46,855 bases of DNA, from contig NW_003135336.1 in the NCBI RefSeq assembly GCF_000003605.2, positions 345,248-392,102 of the forward strand, read 5' to 3'. The translations under genes were made by a program, and so were the position numbers. The DNA comes from Saccoglossus kowalevskii. Its lineage: Eukaryota > Hemichordata > Enteropneusta > Harrimaniidae. Positions 1 through 10,205 of the stretch are shown here, piece after piece; the first letter of the stretch is position 1; each line of letters opens with the position of its first letter. The notes below the pieces were generated by a model. The model did not search any database. It was not told the DNA's origin and saw only the letters and a list, made by a program, of their open reading frames with translations.

Positions 1-205
1 TTAAGTTCATTTATTAAAGTGTTATTATCAATACAGCTTGTGTCTGTGTGAGTTTGTGCAACATACCAATTACATGAATAAAATACACAATACTTAAAAA
101 CGTCTAAAAGAGATAGCAAGGAAGTTTGGCAGCATAGACCCCCCCAAAAGACAAATTTTTATAGTTGGTTGGTTAAATACTTAAATACTCGCTGTAAATA
201 CTTAC

Positions 206-350
206 AGTGCAGTCATGCAATCCTCGTTGCTACCACTGTTGGATGGTTCTCCTGGAATCCAATTACTATATTCTAAATCACTACCATCAACGTGTCTCCA
301 TGAGCCTTCATTTTCTAGATCATTTGGACCCATAAAAATTGTTGGAAAGT
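206..350 (-). CDS. Gene A exon 9: C-type lectin domain core (sugar-binding loop)
   Basis: A 145-nt exon, phase 1 to phase 2, with acceptor GTATTTAG and donor CT|GTAAGT. It contains MGPNDLENEGSW (the WIGL-ND region) and YSNWIPGEPSNSGSNEDC. The usual Ca-binding tripeptide EPN or QPD reads EPS here, while NEDC is kept. The WND motif and the last two Cys must lie in an exon beyond the left edge. Confidence 0.85.
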
Positions 351-3300
351 CTAAATACAAACATTGAAACTTTAGTATCAAACACATAGGACAATCTGAC
401 ACTCGTAATAATTTGAAATATGTTTTAAAAAATGTGTCTTGCCTATGCTTATGCCACGTGTCTTGGAGTGCATGTCTTAAGCTTCGAATTAAATACATTC
501 ACATATGAATGTGCATTTTGCAAATGACAGCAAAATTGGTAACAAGCAAGTTTTTTTCTGATCTCACACATATTACGATCGTGTCTGGTACAACGGATCT
601 CACACAAGTTTTAACTTCGTCATGCGCAAAGTATCCCACGCAAAAAGACATAAATCAAACACAAGTAACAGTCTTGTATCGAACAAACGGGTACAACCGA
701 CCTGTTATAAGTATGATTTGTACAAAGGGTCATATATTGTATATTGTGTAGGCACGACTGAACAATACTATGGTCTGTATTCTGTATCTAACAAGTCATT
801 GTTAATGACACAGTCCCCGTCCAAAATTTTGTGATTTGACATATCAATTTGATGCTGATGAAGTCATTAAAATTAGATTGAAACCATTAATAGGAGATGG
901 ATTGATAAAAAAAGTTATGATTTAGTGCTTTTACTAGAGAATTTGAAATTGGGCAGTCATATTGAAATGTTCATTGCATTCAAGAGAAAGTAGCATGGGT
1001 ACCATGAAAAACAAAATGGCCGCAAGTCGGCAATATTTGTTTGAATCACGAAAAAAGTATGACGTGCACCTATAACCCAATATGTATGATCATCATACCA
1101 ACTTTGATCTAAATCGGCCCAGTCATCTCCGAGAAACTGCTGCGGACACGTTTAGGTATCAGAAATAGCAAAATTTCACATCCAAAATGGCCGCCAGTCG
1201 GCCATTTTTGCTCCGATCATAAAATAACTTGACGCGCATATGTAAGACATTATGTATTGTCTCCATGTTAAGTGTGAATGAAATCCATCAATGGGTGTCC
1301 GAGATATAGCTCCGGACGTGCGTACAGACGGACGGAACGAACACAAATTAATAGTCCCCGTTTTTGGACTTCGTCCGAACGGGGACTAAATACAACTTGG
1401 GTTATGAGTGTGTTATGTACATAAGACCGCACAATACTATGAGTGCGTCCCATGCAAGCAGAGAACCTATAAAAACACACAATCATAAAAACCTAATTAC
1501 CTAAGCCGCCAAAATATTTCTGGAGGAAGTAGTGTCCATCGTTTTGTTCCATCTGATTAAAAGGATCGAATAAAGTTTTGCCAAGATTTCCACAATATGC
1601 TGATGCATCGACATAGTTCATAGCCTCAGGAACATATTCGTACTTGATGGTATCTATGGTTAACAAACCAAATGTTTACATTATATATATTCAGAGTGAA
1701 AACTACATATCTTTACACAAAGTGACGTAACTTCGTCACATGTATAGACATGTGTTGGGAAACACTGTAATACATGGAACATATGTTTGAAAATAAAAAT
1801 TATAATTTCACATATTAACATATATATAAGAGAAGTGCTTTTATGTTTTAGTTTTAAAGGATTGTGGTCGACGTGCTGCGCATGTGCGACATTTGTGTTG
1901 ATAAACACTGATTTTTCCAATGTCCAATGCGCTCTTGTAATGGAAATCACAAGTATAAGATTTGACCTGGGCGCGACTTGCACTGATTACCGCCGGTGAC
2001 TCCTTCGATACGTTCCAATTACCTAAAAACACCTAACTAAAGCTTGGTAACGTCTCAGTTTCTACTCGTTGATCTGCGCAACAGTCAAAGTCGTTTTGTT
2101 TATATGAGAACCACATATCTCGCGCGTACGTGGAGCGACGACTACCGCTCTTTAATCCTAAATAGTACTAAACCCGATATACCTATATAGGGCAACAATA
2201 CATACTCACTTCTACATGAATTAAACAGAGTGCACGTAGCACCTGGTTGAGTGCCCCATGGACCACCATAAATCAGTCCAGATTCAGGAACAGTAAACAT
2301 CCGTATGCAAATGTACTGATAATGTTGGCATTGATAGTCTGTCAGGTCAACCCCGTCTGCTATGATGCTGAAAAAAATGGTTGTGTCGCTTACTATATCC
2401 ACATTGTCGCTTGATACGACGGACGCAAATACGTCTGACAACAATGCATTATTCATGTTGCCCTGAGGGTCATCAACATTAGAGAAAAATATTTCGGTTG
2501 AGAAAAAGATATCTGCATTTCCGCTGAGTTTACCGGTTCCGGTAGTCATTGTTGAAAATTCAACATTCACAATAAATGAATTGTCATCATATCCCATGGT
2601 TACATCAACATTAGTACTATCCAATAACAACGGATCTTGGTTGTCTGGGGTAACTTGAACTACAAAATAAAATGGGAAATATGTTATTCAGGTGACGGTA
2701 TCAACTAAGGATTATTCACAGTATATTACGTATTGTTTGACGTCGGTCACCACGGGTTTTCATCATTAGTCAAACATAGTCAATCCCTGTTATATATATA
2801 TTTTTAATTTCGAGAACAGGCAAAACATCCAAAATTTGTGTTCATGTCAATCATTTAAAAATAGAAATCACATCTATCCTATACAGTCTCTGTGGTTTAC
2901 AAAACTAATGGGGTAAAAACAATCTGAACAGCTGATGGTTGTCAACTTGACATCATATGGGTTAACTTAGATTAAAAGGAAAAATACACAACAAATATAA
3001 AAGCAACGCCTTCTTCATTCCAGCTCGGTATTCAACAACTTGACTTACTCGAGTGAATGGTGCAATACAAAATACAGTTGAGCAATTATGGGCCTTATGA
3101 GGTGCTAGTATGATTTGGGGGTTGGCAATCCGTCAGGAGGGGATCACATGACGCAACAAAATCACGACAAGCCCAATACATAATCACCCTAGAACGACCA
3201 GAGTATCATATGACGTGTCACACGAGATAGCTGCACTAGGCCATTATAATAATTATCATTAACCATCCCCCATATACAGTAGTAGTTCTATAGAATTACT

Positions 3301-6300
3301 AGTGAAATGCTACATGACTCATACCCCGGTCATGACAAACCGTGTTTCAAAAGCTTAGAGTGACAACTAATAGTAAAAGTCTAACATAAGGGCATTGATA
3401 AGGGTTAATGACTTTTTTATTTGTAATCTTATTTTTTCTGATGTTATGGTAGTACGTTGCTACTGTGTCTAAATTATATATCTGATACACTTGACCTCAA
3501 CATTGTGTGCTTCAAACTCATTGTTAGTTCTATCGGGTTGTATGTGAACTATTTCGACTTGTCCCGCAAATTACCATAATGTACTACAGTCTCGTTTTTA
3601 TGTCAATAATATTCGCATAGAAAGTGTACTTCTGTCAATAAATTTATGAATGAATATTCACGGGGAAATTACTCACAGGGATATAGTTACTTGTCTAACA
3701 CTGCATGATTCTACACTCTGGTTACACATAGAAACGTTATTTGTAATACTATGAAAGGGAAGTTAAATGTTTAAGAACACAAAGAAAACAACTGAGAAAT
3801 ACATCGCAGTACATCGTCAACTGAATGAGAGGAAGATATATTGACCTCTTCTTACACATGAAGTTTGCAAAAGGCATGAGCACATTCTCTACGTGTCGCA
3901 CCCATAATGCAACATTCTAAGCCATAATCAACGACTACACAAGACACGTGACATTGATGCCATCCGAAAATATCTATATAAAGGCTAGCGTAGATATATC
4001 TATCATTGGAATATAATCACTAAATTTAGAATTGTTAATTGAATAATATATGCGAATGTGAAATTAAAGGATTTAAATTTTATGTATAAATTCAACTTCC
4101 TACACATGTATTGCAAATAACACAGATAAGACATTACTAATTTACCTTGACATTGTCCATTCAATTGAGTACAACTGGTTTCATAAGCCATTTCATTTGC
4201 CCACGTCCATTCATACGGTAACATTCCTACCACAGGTGATATGTCTACACAAACGTGTGTATAATCTTCACAGCTCAGATCATTTAAACTGAAATCACTA
4301 AATGTTACTCCCAATAGTTCAATATTATGATTGGCATTGATATATACCATAGTTGATGGCAAGGATACAGTGCTTGGTATACGTGCTTCTTCTGAATCGG
4401 ATGCTAAATAAAGTGACGTCTGGAAAACAAACTCTGTTTCGGCTTCGAAGTCAGCTGTTTCTCGGTCGGTTACTATACTGATATCTAAAGTGAAAGTTTT
4501 ATCGGAGCCCATTATCATATTGAGATCGTTTCCTGTAGCGACCATTAGATCAATAGAAGAGGCAGTAATTTGATCTGAATAAAAACAAGAAAGTTTTGAA
4601 TTAGTTTTTTGACTTTGTGTTTGTTCAGACTAGGTCAGCCTTTCATGAATTAAAAAGTATAAACAATCGTTTTTCATTCTCAGTTTAAGTTTTCATAATG
4701 TGGATATAATTGGGAATGCAGCACCGCAAAAATAAATAAAAAGTAAATATAAATGCGGCAGACACTGAATTTTACGCCCAATGAAAAGGAGCCATGGACT
4801 GAGTTGAATCTGTGAGCGTAGGTTGGGAGTATATGATCACGTAGAAAGATTAAAGATATGGACAAATACCCAGTACTGTAAAATAAACAGTATGCCTACT
4901 TCTTTAAAAATGCTGCAAATCTTTGGGCAATGTAATCACCAACATAAGTAACCATTGTAATCAGCTTGCAGTTATTAAGATGCGTATTTCGCTATTTATT
5001 CAAAGCCGAAACAAAAAAAAATATTTAGTAGCGTTGTTAACTATGTTTTGAATATTTCTGACAAAACGTGCTAATACTATTCAACGTATTCAGCTAACAT
5101 AACAAGATATAAATTTTTGAAAGCATTTAACTACAAATACACCAACTGATAGCACAAATCTCATACATGAACGGGTACTTACTACAATTAACAATAAAAA
5201 CTACCGACTTACTTTGACATGTTACAACAGGAAGACAATCAGTAATGACGACACCTGCACCCGACCATATCCAAGGGGAGTCGCTTCTCGGGCCAACATC
5301 AACACACAAGTAAAGAGTTTGAGCACAGCCCATTCCTGTGAGGTCGTAATTAACACTGATATTCGCGAGACTGATAAAAGCTCCTGGTGCCATCATGATC
5401 ATATCACTTGGCAATTCGTGGATTGATGATTTTGATGAAGTATATTCTCCAAACTCGTCGGAGAAGTAAAGGGACACGGAAAACAGAGAGTCTGCAACAT
5501 CACTGTAAGATTGTGATCCGTTGCTGATCCCGATGTCAATATCAAATACTATAGTTTTACTGCTAGACCCCATAATGAAGTCAAGAGTACCTGGTAGGTC
5601 AGAACCTACATGTAGCTGCAAGTCATCGGCATCGATTGGGTCTATTTGACAGAATAAAGAGGTAAAATTAATTTACGTCTCATAGAGGGGGGTATACGTT
5701 ATTTGCGTTAATGGGAGATATTTACACTTACATTGACACATTCCGAGGTCAATACACGCTGTCTTGAATTCTTCATCAGATTTCCATTGCCAGATAGTAT
5801 CTTCTACTGGTCTGATTTCTACACAGATCTCACTGTAATGGTTGCACACCAGCTCTCCGAAGTCCATTTCCACTGGTTGAATATCTAAAGCGATGGTGAC
5901 ATCATCACCAAATGTTACTTCATCGCCAAGGATAGACCCCACTAATCGAGGGGTTAGTTCGTCGCTATGCTCGTCTTGTAACTTGGCTGTGCTAGGGTCT
6001 ACATCATCCATTTTGAGGAACACTTCAACTGCAAATAACTCAGATGCAGGCCCACTAACAGCCTCACTACTGGAGCTAATATGTATATTAATGTGCAATT
6101 GAAATACCTTGAGCCACCCAAGTACTATGTCAAGAGTGGCGTATGGCTGACTTGACAGCTCTACATTTGCTGACACCAATGCTGAAAGCATAAAATACCA
6201 GAATATTAAAATAACTAATTAACTATCTAATAAAGTTTATTGTGATTCAATTCTTGTTTCCTGTGATTTCTATGGTCAGTAAAACAGTGAACGCGATGAC

Positions 6301-7582
6301 GGTAAATAGGGGAGGGGGAACAAATGTTGTGGTTCCTTTGTTCTCAGCGATATCCCGACAACAATTGGCGAATAACGTATAATGAGAGGAGTACAACAAC
6401 ACAATACAGCTCGATTACCTGTGCCAGTCGATTGAGAACCAATAATTCCTGAAGAAAACAAAATAATTACGTATAAACACATAAAATGCATTGGTTCAGT
6501 ATTACTAAAGTATGTAGAAAATTACAATGAATCTATATATTTGTTTTATTATTAAATGTTATTTCAATGTGGATATTCAGTGCGAACATATTATAGAAAA
6601 TTAATATATTATAATATTAATCATGGTTATACTAGATCATATGTGCTTAGCGATCAATAGCTAATTCGAATTGTACCAATCATGTTCTACAACAGGCTAT
6701 AATGATACGAACAAAGTAGAGTCAATCATAATAGTCAAAATTAATATAATCGCATTTAGTTTACAAATTGTTAATATTTATAGCTCCAAAATCACATCAC
6801 GTGATACTCACCAAAATATGATCCAATGCCACCACCTCCAAGAACGGATACAGTTAATACTGTTGCTAAGATACCACCTAGCCTTTTTCTACTTCCACTG
6901 CTCACTGCAGTCTGAGAAATGCATCGTATAAATATGTCGCAAATATGAATATAGAACATACAAGTCTAATTACAGTGATTAGTGACTAAGCACAAGTGTT
7001 TGATTCTCTTTAATGTATTTGGACATATAATCCGATAGCCACAATGCATTTACCTGAATCAATATATTGTCGCCACAAATAGTCAAGTCGGCGCTAATAA
7101 AATCAGATTGGTTTCTATGGCAACACATGTTAAGCGTTCGCATATGTTTCGCTGATATATTGCATGAATACAAGTTGTCGACATACTTAATTAAAATATT
7201 TGGGTAGACTTATACGTTGATTGCACATCCGAAAAAAAACCGTCTTGAAAGTCATAAAAAGTTGTTATTGATATCGTAAAAGTATTCCAATACACATGTA
7301 TACGTTTTACTGCATGTTATAACAATATGAAGTGAAAGTGTTTCTTACAAAATGTAAAAATCCCGAGCGTCAAATCGGATTGTCAACAATCTGACCAATT
7401 CCGTAAGACTGAGTCACATACAAAAAAACACACGTTTGAATATATGCATATGTGAGAGTTAAAATATCTGAATTTTGATATATATACTGTTTAGATGTCA
7501 TGGGAAAAGATATACTCAAGGTTGCTCAAATGATAACTAATATACTCACATTGTTGCTGGAAGTACCTACCGGGTTACTCAT
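206..7582 (-). CDS. Gene A: type II membrane protein with four unknown 4-Cys modules and a C-type lectin domain (3' partial)
   Basis: Nine exons join without a stop: 7582-7550, 6911-6812, 6448-6419, 6181-5732, 5641-5213, 4574-4146, 2659-2210, 1653-1501 and 350-206. The lengths 33, 100, 30, 450, 429, 429, 450, 153 and 145 nt keep one frame for 739 codons, and every boundary has GT and AG. Residues 1-28 or so are a polar tail ending in a basic patch (SRKRL). Residues about 23-43 are a hydrophobic, Gly-rich transmembrane stretch. Four repeated modules occupy 55-204, 205-347, 348-490 and 491-640, and a C-type lectin domain starts at 641. There is no cleavable signal peptide, so I infer a signal-anchored type II surface protein with the lectin outermost. 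The end of the lectin domain and the stop lie left of position 1. The start is the first ATG before a good donor (GTGAGT). The module family is unknown to me. Confidence 0.85.
351..1500 (-). other. Gene A intron between the two C-type lectin exons
   Basis: Apart from the MITE-like element at 812-1387, I see nothing coding or structured in this 1.15-kb intron. Confidence 0.6.
812..1387. mobile_element. MITE-like element with AGTCCCCG ends
   Basis: The left end reads AGTCCCCGTCC and the right end ACGGGGACT, its inverse. The right end also forms its own hairpin at 1353-1387, AGTCCCCGTTTTTGGAC against GTCCGAACGGGGACT. Inside, a motif with AAAATGGCCG and CGGCCATTTT arms occurs at about 1182-1210, and a decayed version at about 1013-1038. 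A GACGGACGGAAC stretch precedes the right end. It has no ORF. These features suggest a non-autonomous foldback DNA element in the lectin intron. The family is not identified. Confidence 0.55.
1501..1653 (-). CDS. Gene A exon 8: N-terminal half of C-type lectin domain
   Basis: A 153-nt phase 1-1 exon between ACCATAG and G|GTAATT. It reads YEYVPEAMNYVDASAYCGNL followed by GKTLFDPFNQMEQ. This is the usual start of a C-type lectin fold: helix 1, the first conserved Cys, and the 'LGxxLxxP' turn with the following Glu. It continues in frame into the exon at 350-206. Confidence 0.8.
1853..2059 (+). repeat. Dispersed repeat, copy 1
   Basis: It matches 44750-44929 in the same orientation. Shared blocks include GCTGCGCATGTGC, ACATTTGTGTTGATAAACA, CAATGCGCTCTT and GGCAACGTCTCAGT/GGTAACGTCTCAGT. 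This copy has about 35 extra bases in the middle. It lies in the intron between module 4 and the lectin domain of gene A. It is probably a SINE or MITE-type repeat; I see no clear Pol III boxes. Confidence 0.6.
2210..2659 (-). CDS. Gene A exon 7: module 4 of the unknown 4-Cys family
   Basis: A 450-nt phase 1-1 exon, residues 491-640, the same length as module 1. It has VDVTMGYDDNSFIVNVEF, CQHYQYIC, YGGPWGTQPGA and a closing CTLFNSC. The acceptor is TTTTGTAG and the donor A|GTGAGT. This is the last module before the lectin domain. Confidence 0.85.
2660..4145 (-). other. Gene A intron, module 3 to module 4
   Basis: A 1.5-kb AT-rich intron. I checked both strands for exon-like frames with splice sites and for repeats and found none. 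Confidence 0.6.
4146..4574 (-). CDS. Gene A exon 6: module 3 of the unknown 4-Cys family
   Basis: A 429-nt phase 1-1 exon, residues 348-490, exactly as long as module 2. It has LNMIMGSDKTFTLDISIV, CEDYTHVC, WTWANEM, and a closing CTQLNGQC (one residue longer between the last two Cys). The acceptor is TTATTCAG and the donor G|GTAAA. Confidence 0.85.
4575..5212 (-). other. Gene A intron, module 2 to module 3
   Basis: About 640 bp. The only sizeable frame, at 4680-4865 on the minus strand, lacks splice-site support and lies between two exons that already join in phase. I treat it as intron. Confidence 0.6.
5213..5641 (-). CDS. Gene A exon 5: module 2 of the unknown 4-Cys family
   Basis: A 429-nt phase 1-1 exon, residues 205-347. 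It has LDFIMGSSSKTIVFDIDIGI at the start, CAQTLYLC (C-x6-C), WIWSGAG, and a closing CLPVVTC (C-x5-C). The acceptor is CAAATAG and the donor A|GTAAGT. It aligns throughout with modules 1, 3 and 4, but only the Cys, Trp and MG-x4 positions stay fixed. Confidence 0.85.
5732..6181 (-). CDS. Gene A exon 4: module 1 of the unknown 4-Cys family
   Basis: A 450-nt phase 1-1 exon encoding residues 55-204. It shows the shared features of the module: a strand-rich start (LDIVLGWLKVFQLHINIHI), a stretch rich in acidic and polar residues, then CNHYSEIC (C-x6-C), a Trp pair (WQWK), and CIDLGMC (C-x5-C) at the end. Alternating hydrophobic residues suggest a beta-sandwich, probably with two disulfides. This is inference from pattern only. 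Confidence 0.85.
6419..6448 (-). CDS. Gene A exon 3: 30-nt linker exon
   Basis: A phase 1-1 microexon between CTTCAG and G|GTAAT. It adds GIIGSQSTGT, a short Gly/Ser/Thr linker between the membrane segment and module 1. The decayed paralogue on the other strand has a 12-nt exon at the same place. Confidence 0.75.
6812..6911 (-). CDS. Gene A exon 2: basic patch and transmembrane segment
   Basis: The acceptor is TTTCTCAG and the donor is G|GTGAGT; the exon runs from phase 0 to phase 1 over 100 nt. It reads TAVSSGSRKRLGG and then ILATVLTVSVLGGGGIG, one hydrophobic helix with a Gly-rich outer half. The positive residues sit on the N-terminal side, which favours N-in, C-out topology. Confidence 0.8.
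7550..7582 (-). CDS. Gene A exon 1: start codon and cytoplasmic tail
   Basis: Encodes 11 residues, MSNPVGTSSNN, and ends in phase 0 at AAT|GTGAGT. The short Ser/Asn-rich peptide precedes the basic patch of the next exon, as expected for the cytoplasmic end of a signal-anchor protein. A TATA-like box lies about 155 bp upstream. Confidence 0.7.
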
Positions 7583-7737
7583 ATCTGGAATACTGATATG
7601 TTCCAAACGTGTCACAAAATGTTGAAACTTTAGCGAGGTACAGTACGTAGGCGATCACCTTTATCAAAATTACCACAGTCAAATGAGTTGATGGGCATCT
7701 GACTTCGGACGATATGTCTCGACGAATTCCCTATTTC

Positions 7738-7745
7738 TCTTATAT
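7738..7745 (-). promoter_or_regulatory. TATA-like box of gene A
   Basis: The minus strand reads CCTATATAAGAG, a good TATA match, about 155 bp before the ATG at 7582. A start about 30 bp downstream would leave a 5' leader of roughly 125 nt. The assignment rests on motif and position only. Confidence 0.4.
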
Positions 7746-7987
7746 AGGATTAAAGTGACTTTAAGCGTTGCCTCCGTCGTTGTGTGTATGCAACAACTAG
7801 TAGTAGAAGCTATACCTGGAGCAATGTTGGTTATTGGGACGCCATAGTACTTGACTTGAATATTGCGAAACTTTTGCTTTGTCTTTGTAATAAGTGTGAA
7901 ATCTGGCTGATGGTAAAAATGCTAAGTGTATTCTTCGAGTTATTTAATAACAATATCTACATGTTCTGATAGATTGTATTAACAACA

Positions 7988-8060
7988 TAAAACATGAGAT
8001 TTAAGATTACGATAATAGCCCCGCAGCTAGCAGACGTGCTAACTACCACGCTACACTATT
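7988..8060 (-). other. Possible tRNA-derived relic
   Basis: The minus strand at 8053-8035 reads TAGCGTGGTAGTTAGCACG, which resembles a tRNA D-arm/A-box, followed by CTGCTAGCTGCGGGGC in the place of an anticodon arm. I find no B-box (GGTTCGAATCC) and no closing acceptor stem. It is at most a decayed tRNA or the head of a tRNA-derived SINE, in the spacer between the head-to-head genes. Confidence 0.2.
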
Positions 8061-8861
8061 TGCGTAAATAACGTATGTGTCTACCTAGTCGATAGATTAT
8101 ACGCGTCAATTTCCGTCGATTAATGTTTAGTAAATGGGACATTATCTTACATATTGCTGGTATCAAGTGATAGCGTAACTGAGTGTGCACAAACATTGTT
8201 TTTGAAATGTACGTTGAATATACGCCATCTACATTATGTATGTGTTGTGCTTGTATTGTTGTTACCATGGAGATATTATTATCTCTTGCACACTCATAAT
8301 TTTTATCCGCCGTTCTTATCCCTGTGGGTGAGATTTGGTCAATTTACAAGCGTAGTTGTAACAACACAGTACCAGTAAGTCATCGTCGGCACATTATTGA
8401 GTATTCATGATTTCAACGCGTACATGTATATCGAATTACATTCTCTGGGTCGTGGTCGAGCGCATTACATCACTAGTAAGAGTGAAAATGTAAGTTGACA
8501 TATTCATAGATTCTAGTTTCTAGTTATAATTCCTACTTTCACCTGAAAACGTTTTTTTTTGTCATATTAATTTTAAATAGCTGTTCAAGCACCCTTATTA
8601 AATGGCGAGGGTGTTGCGGTTTGCATCGTGATTGTTGTACCCGGTAGGTGTATTGAGGCCGCTTTTAATCTTGCTATTAATCCTGTGGGAATTATTGTAA
8701 ACTTCTTGTATTTCATTTTACATCAATGTGTCGAAAATAATCACTTATTGTTGTGAAGATTATTTCAATCCAGTATACAGCTATTGTTCGGGTAAGATGC
8801 TCGCAGTTTGTTCTTTAATGCTTAACAAATTGTCAGATGTTTACGACGTGTTTATTGACAG

Positions 8862-8982
8862 GACAAGGGAGCACCGCCGTCGGTGCCCAAAGGTGTATTG
8901 ATTGCCGTTTTATCATTATTATTATTGGTCGGATGTACTATGTTAATAACGTCTACAACAGCTAGTGTCTTACTGTGGACAG
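8862..8982 (+). CDS. Transmembrane exon of the plus-strand paralogue
   Basis: A 121-nt open exon, acceptor ATTGACAG and donor CAG|GTATGAG, phase 0 to phase 1 as in gene A exon 2. It has a Lys before a long hydrophobic run (GVLIAVLSLLLLVGCTMLI), consistent with a signal anchor. The exon itself is intact although the rest of the copy is damaged. Confidence 0.6.
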
Positions 8983-9812
8983 GTATGAGTTCTTTTGGTC
9001 TAAAATATGTTGACAGATTTTATGAAGATTAAAAATATGGACATTTAATAGAAATGATTAAAATACGTTATTCATTCTTGCCAATTGATTATTATTAATT
9101 TACTTATTGTATGCAAATGTGTTATAGTCGTCGAGTTACATCACCATAGTTACGTGTGTAACTCATCTTTAAAATGTATACCACGCATATGTGCAACTAT
9201 TGGATGATACGAAGTACTTATGGAAAATTCTACTCCATTGGGGTCCACACTAAATCTCATGACAACAAGTTTGATTCAATAACAGTATACGTCATAGCAG
9301 TTTCTCTGTGCTTTATTGCCAGATTTGATACGATATCTTACAATTCGGTCCCTATTCTATTACAGGAAGTGACGATAATGGTTTCGTTAATGGTGTGATT
9401 AAATTAAATATTATCTGCTATACCGTATATTATGGAATCACGCGTGAATGAACTGATAGTGTACAACGATTATTATGTCATAAGTTCTTATACTAAAAAT
9501 TATATCTTCACAAAATATTATTTGTTTATCTTGCAGGTAATAAATCGGGTGAGTGAAAACTATATATTCAATAAAATGTGCATTATGCAAATTGGTTGAG
9601 TGACGTAATAGCGAGGGTAATTTTGACGCTGCCATAGCCGATGCTAAAAAAGTCATCAAAACTTTCTACGATAAAGACACGTAGTATCTACCGTATAAAT
9701 TCTATTAAAATATTCAAAGATGTTAAGTGTGTTTAGCTGCTGATCAACAATCCCCAATATAAATGCATTCACAGCAAATAGTGTGCGTCACGATGTTTTT
9801 TTTATTCTCAAG

Positions 9813-10105
9813 CCATATTGACATTAAACTCAGTTTCGATGTCAATTCTTTCTAATGAAGTCATCATGGGTTCACATTATACCTTGGGAATGGATGTGGT
9901 ATTGGATGTTGGTATAGTGGATGAAATATTTGAGTTCTGGGTGTATTTTAACAACGCGGACAGTACTAGTCAAACTGCAAAACAAGTCCCAGAAAACAGT
10001 ATAACGTCAGCAATAAACATGACTGTCAGCGGTGCTGTGTTAATCCCCAGCGTTACCACACGACATGACCTTCATTCATTCAAACGGATGCGGGGATTAT
10101 ACTAA
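9813..10105 (+). pseudogene. Damaged 4-Cys module of the plus-strand paralogue
   Basis: It opens after TTCTCAAG in phase 1 and keeps the MGS-x4-L core of the family for about 85 residues. It then runs into TAA at 10103-10105 after an apparent indel. Module-like coding (Cys, Trp pair, TGANVI) resumes in another frame to about 10200. Confidence 0.6.
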
Positions 10106-10205
10106 TCTGCCAAATCAGCCAAATAAATTGTCGTGGTGGACTGGCGCCAATGTAATCTCAGTCTATTGGACGCTTGCGGAATTGAGTATAAACGCAAATT
10201 ACCAC

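Larger units (their letters stand above)
8424..10200 (+). pseudogene. Head-to-head paralogue of gene A, decayed after module 1
   Basis: Predicted exons are 8424-8489 (ATG, 22 codons, donor AAT|GTAAGT), 8862-8982 (phase 0-1, transmembrane), 9537-9548 (12-nt microexon, phase 1-1) and a module from 9813. The transmembrane exon reads VPKGVLIAVLSLLLLVGC plus a second hydrophobic part. The module starts like those of gene A (NEVIMGSHYTLGMDVVLDVG), then meets a stop at 10103. A shifted frame carries on with NGCGDYTNL and LSWWTGANVI, so there is a frameshift near 10065, and the second Cys and the last Cys pair are missing. Exon order and phases match gene A, so it arose by an inverted duplication. 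No further modules or lectin exons were found downstream. A working short isoform cannot be excluded. Confidence 0.65.

Noticed and set aside
202-498. Whole 98-codon frame read as one gene
   Set aside because: Only its last third (206-350) is lectin-like. The first part lies beyond a clear acceptor and is intron.
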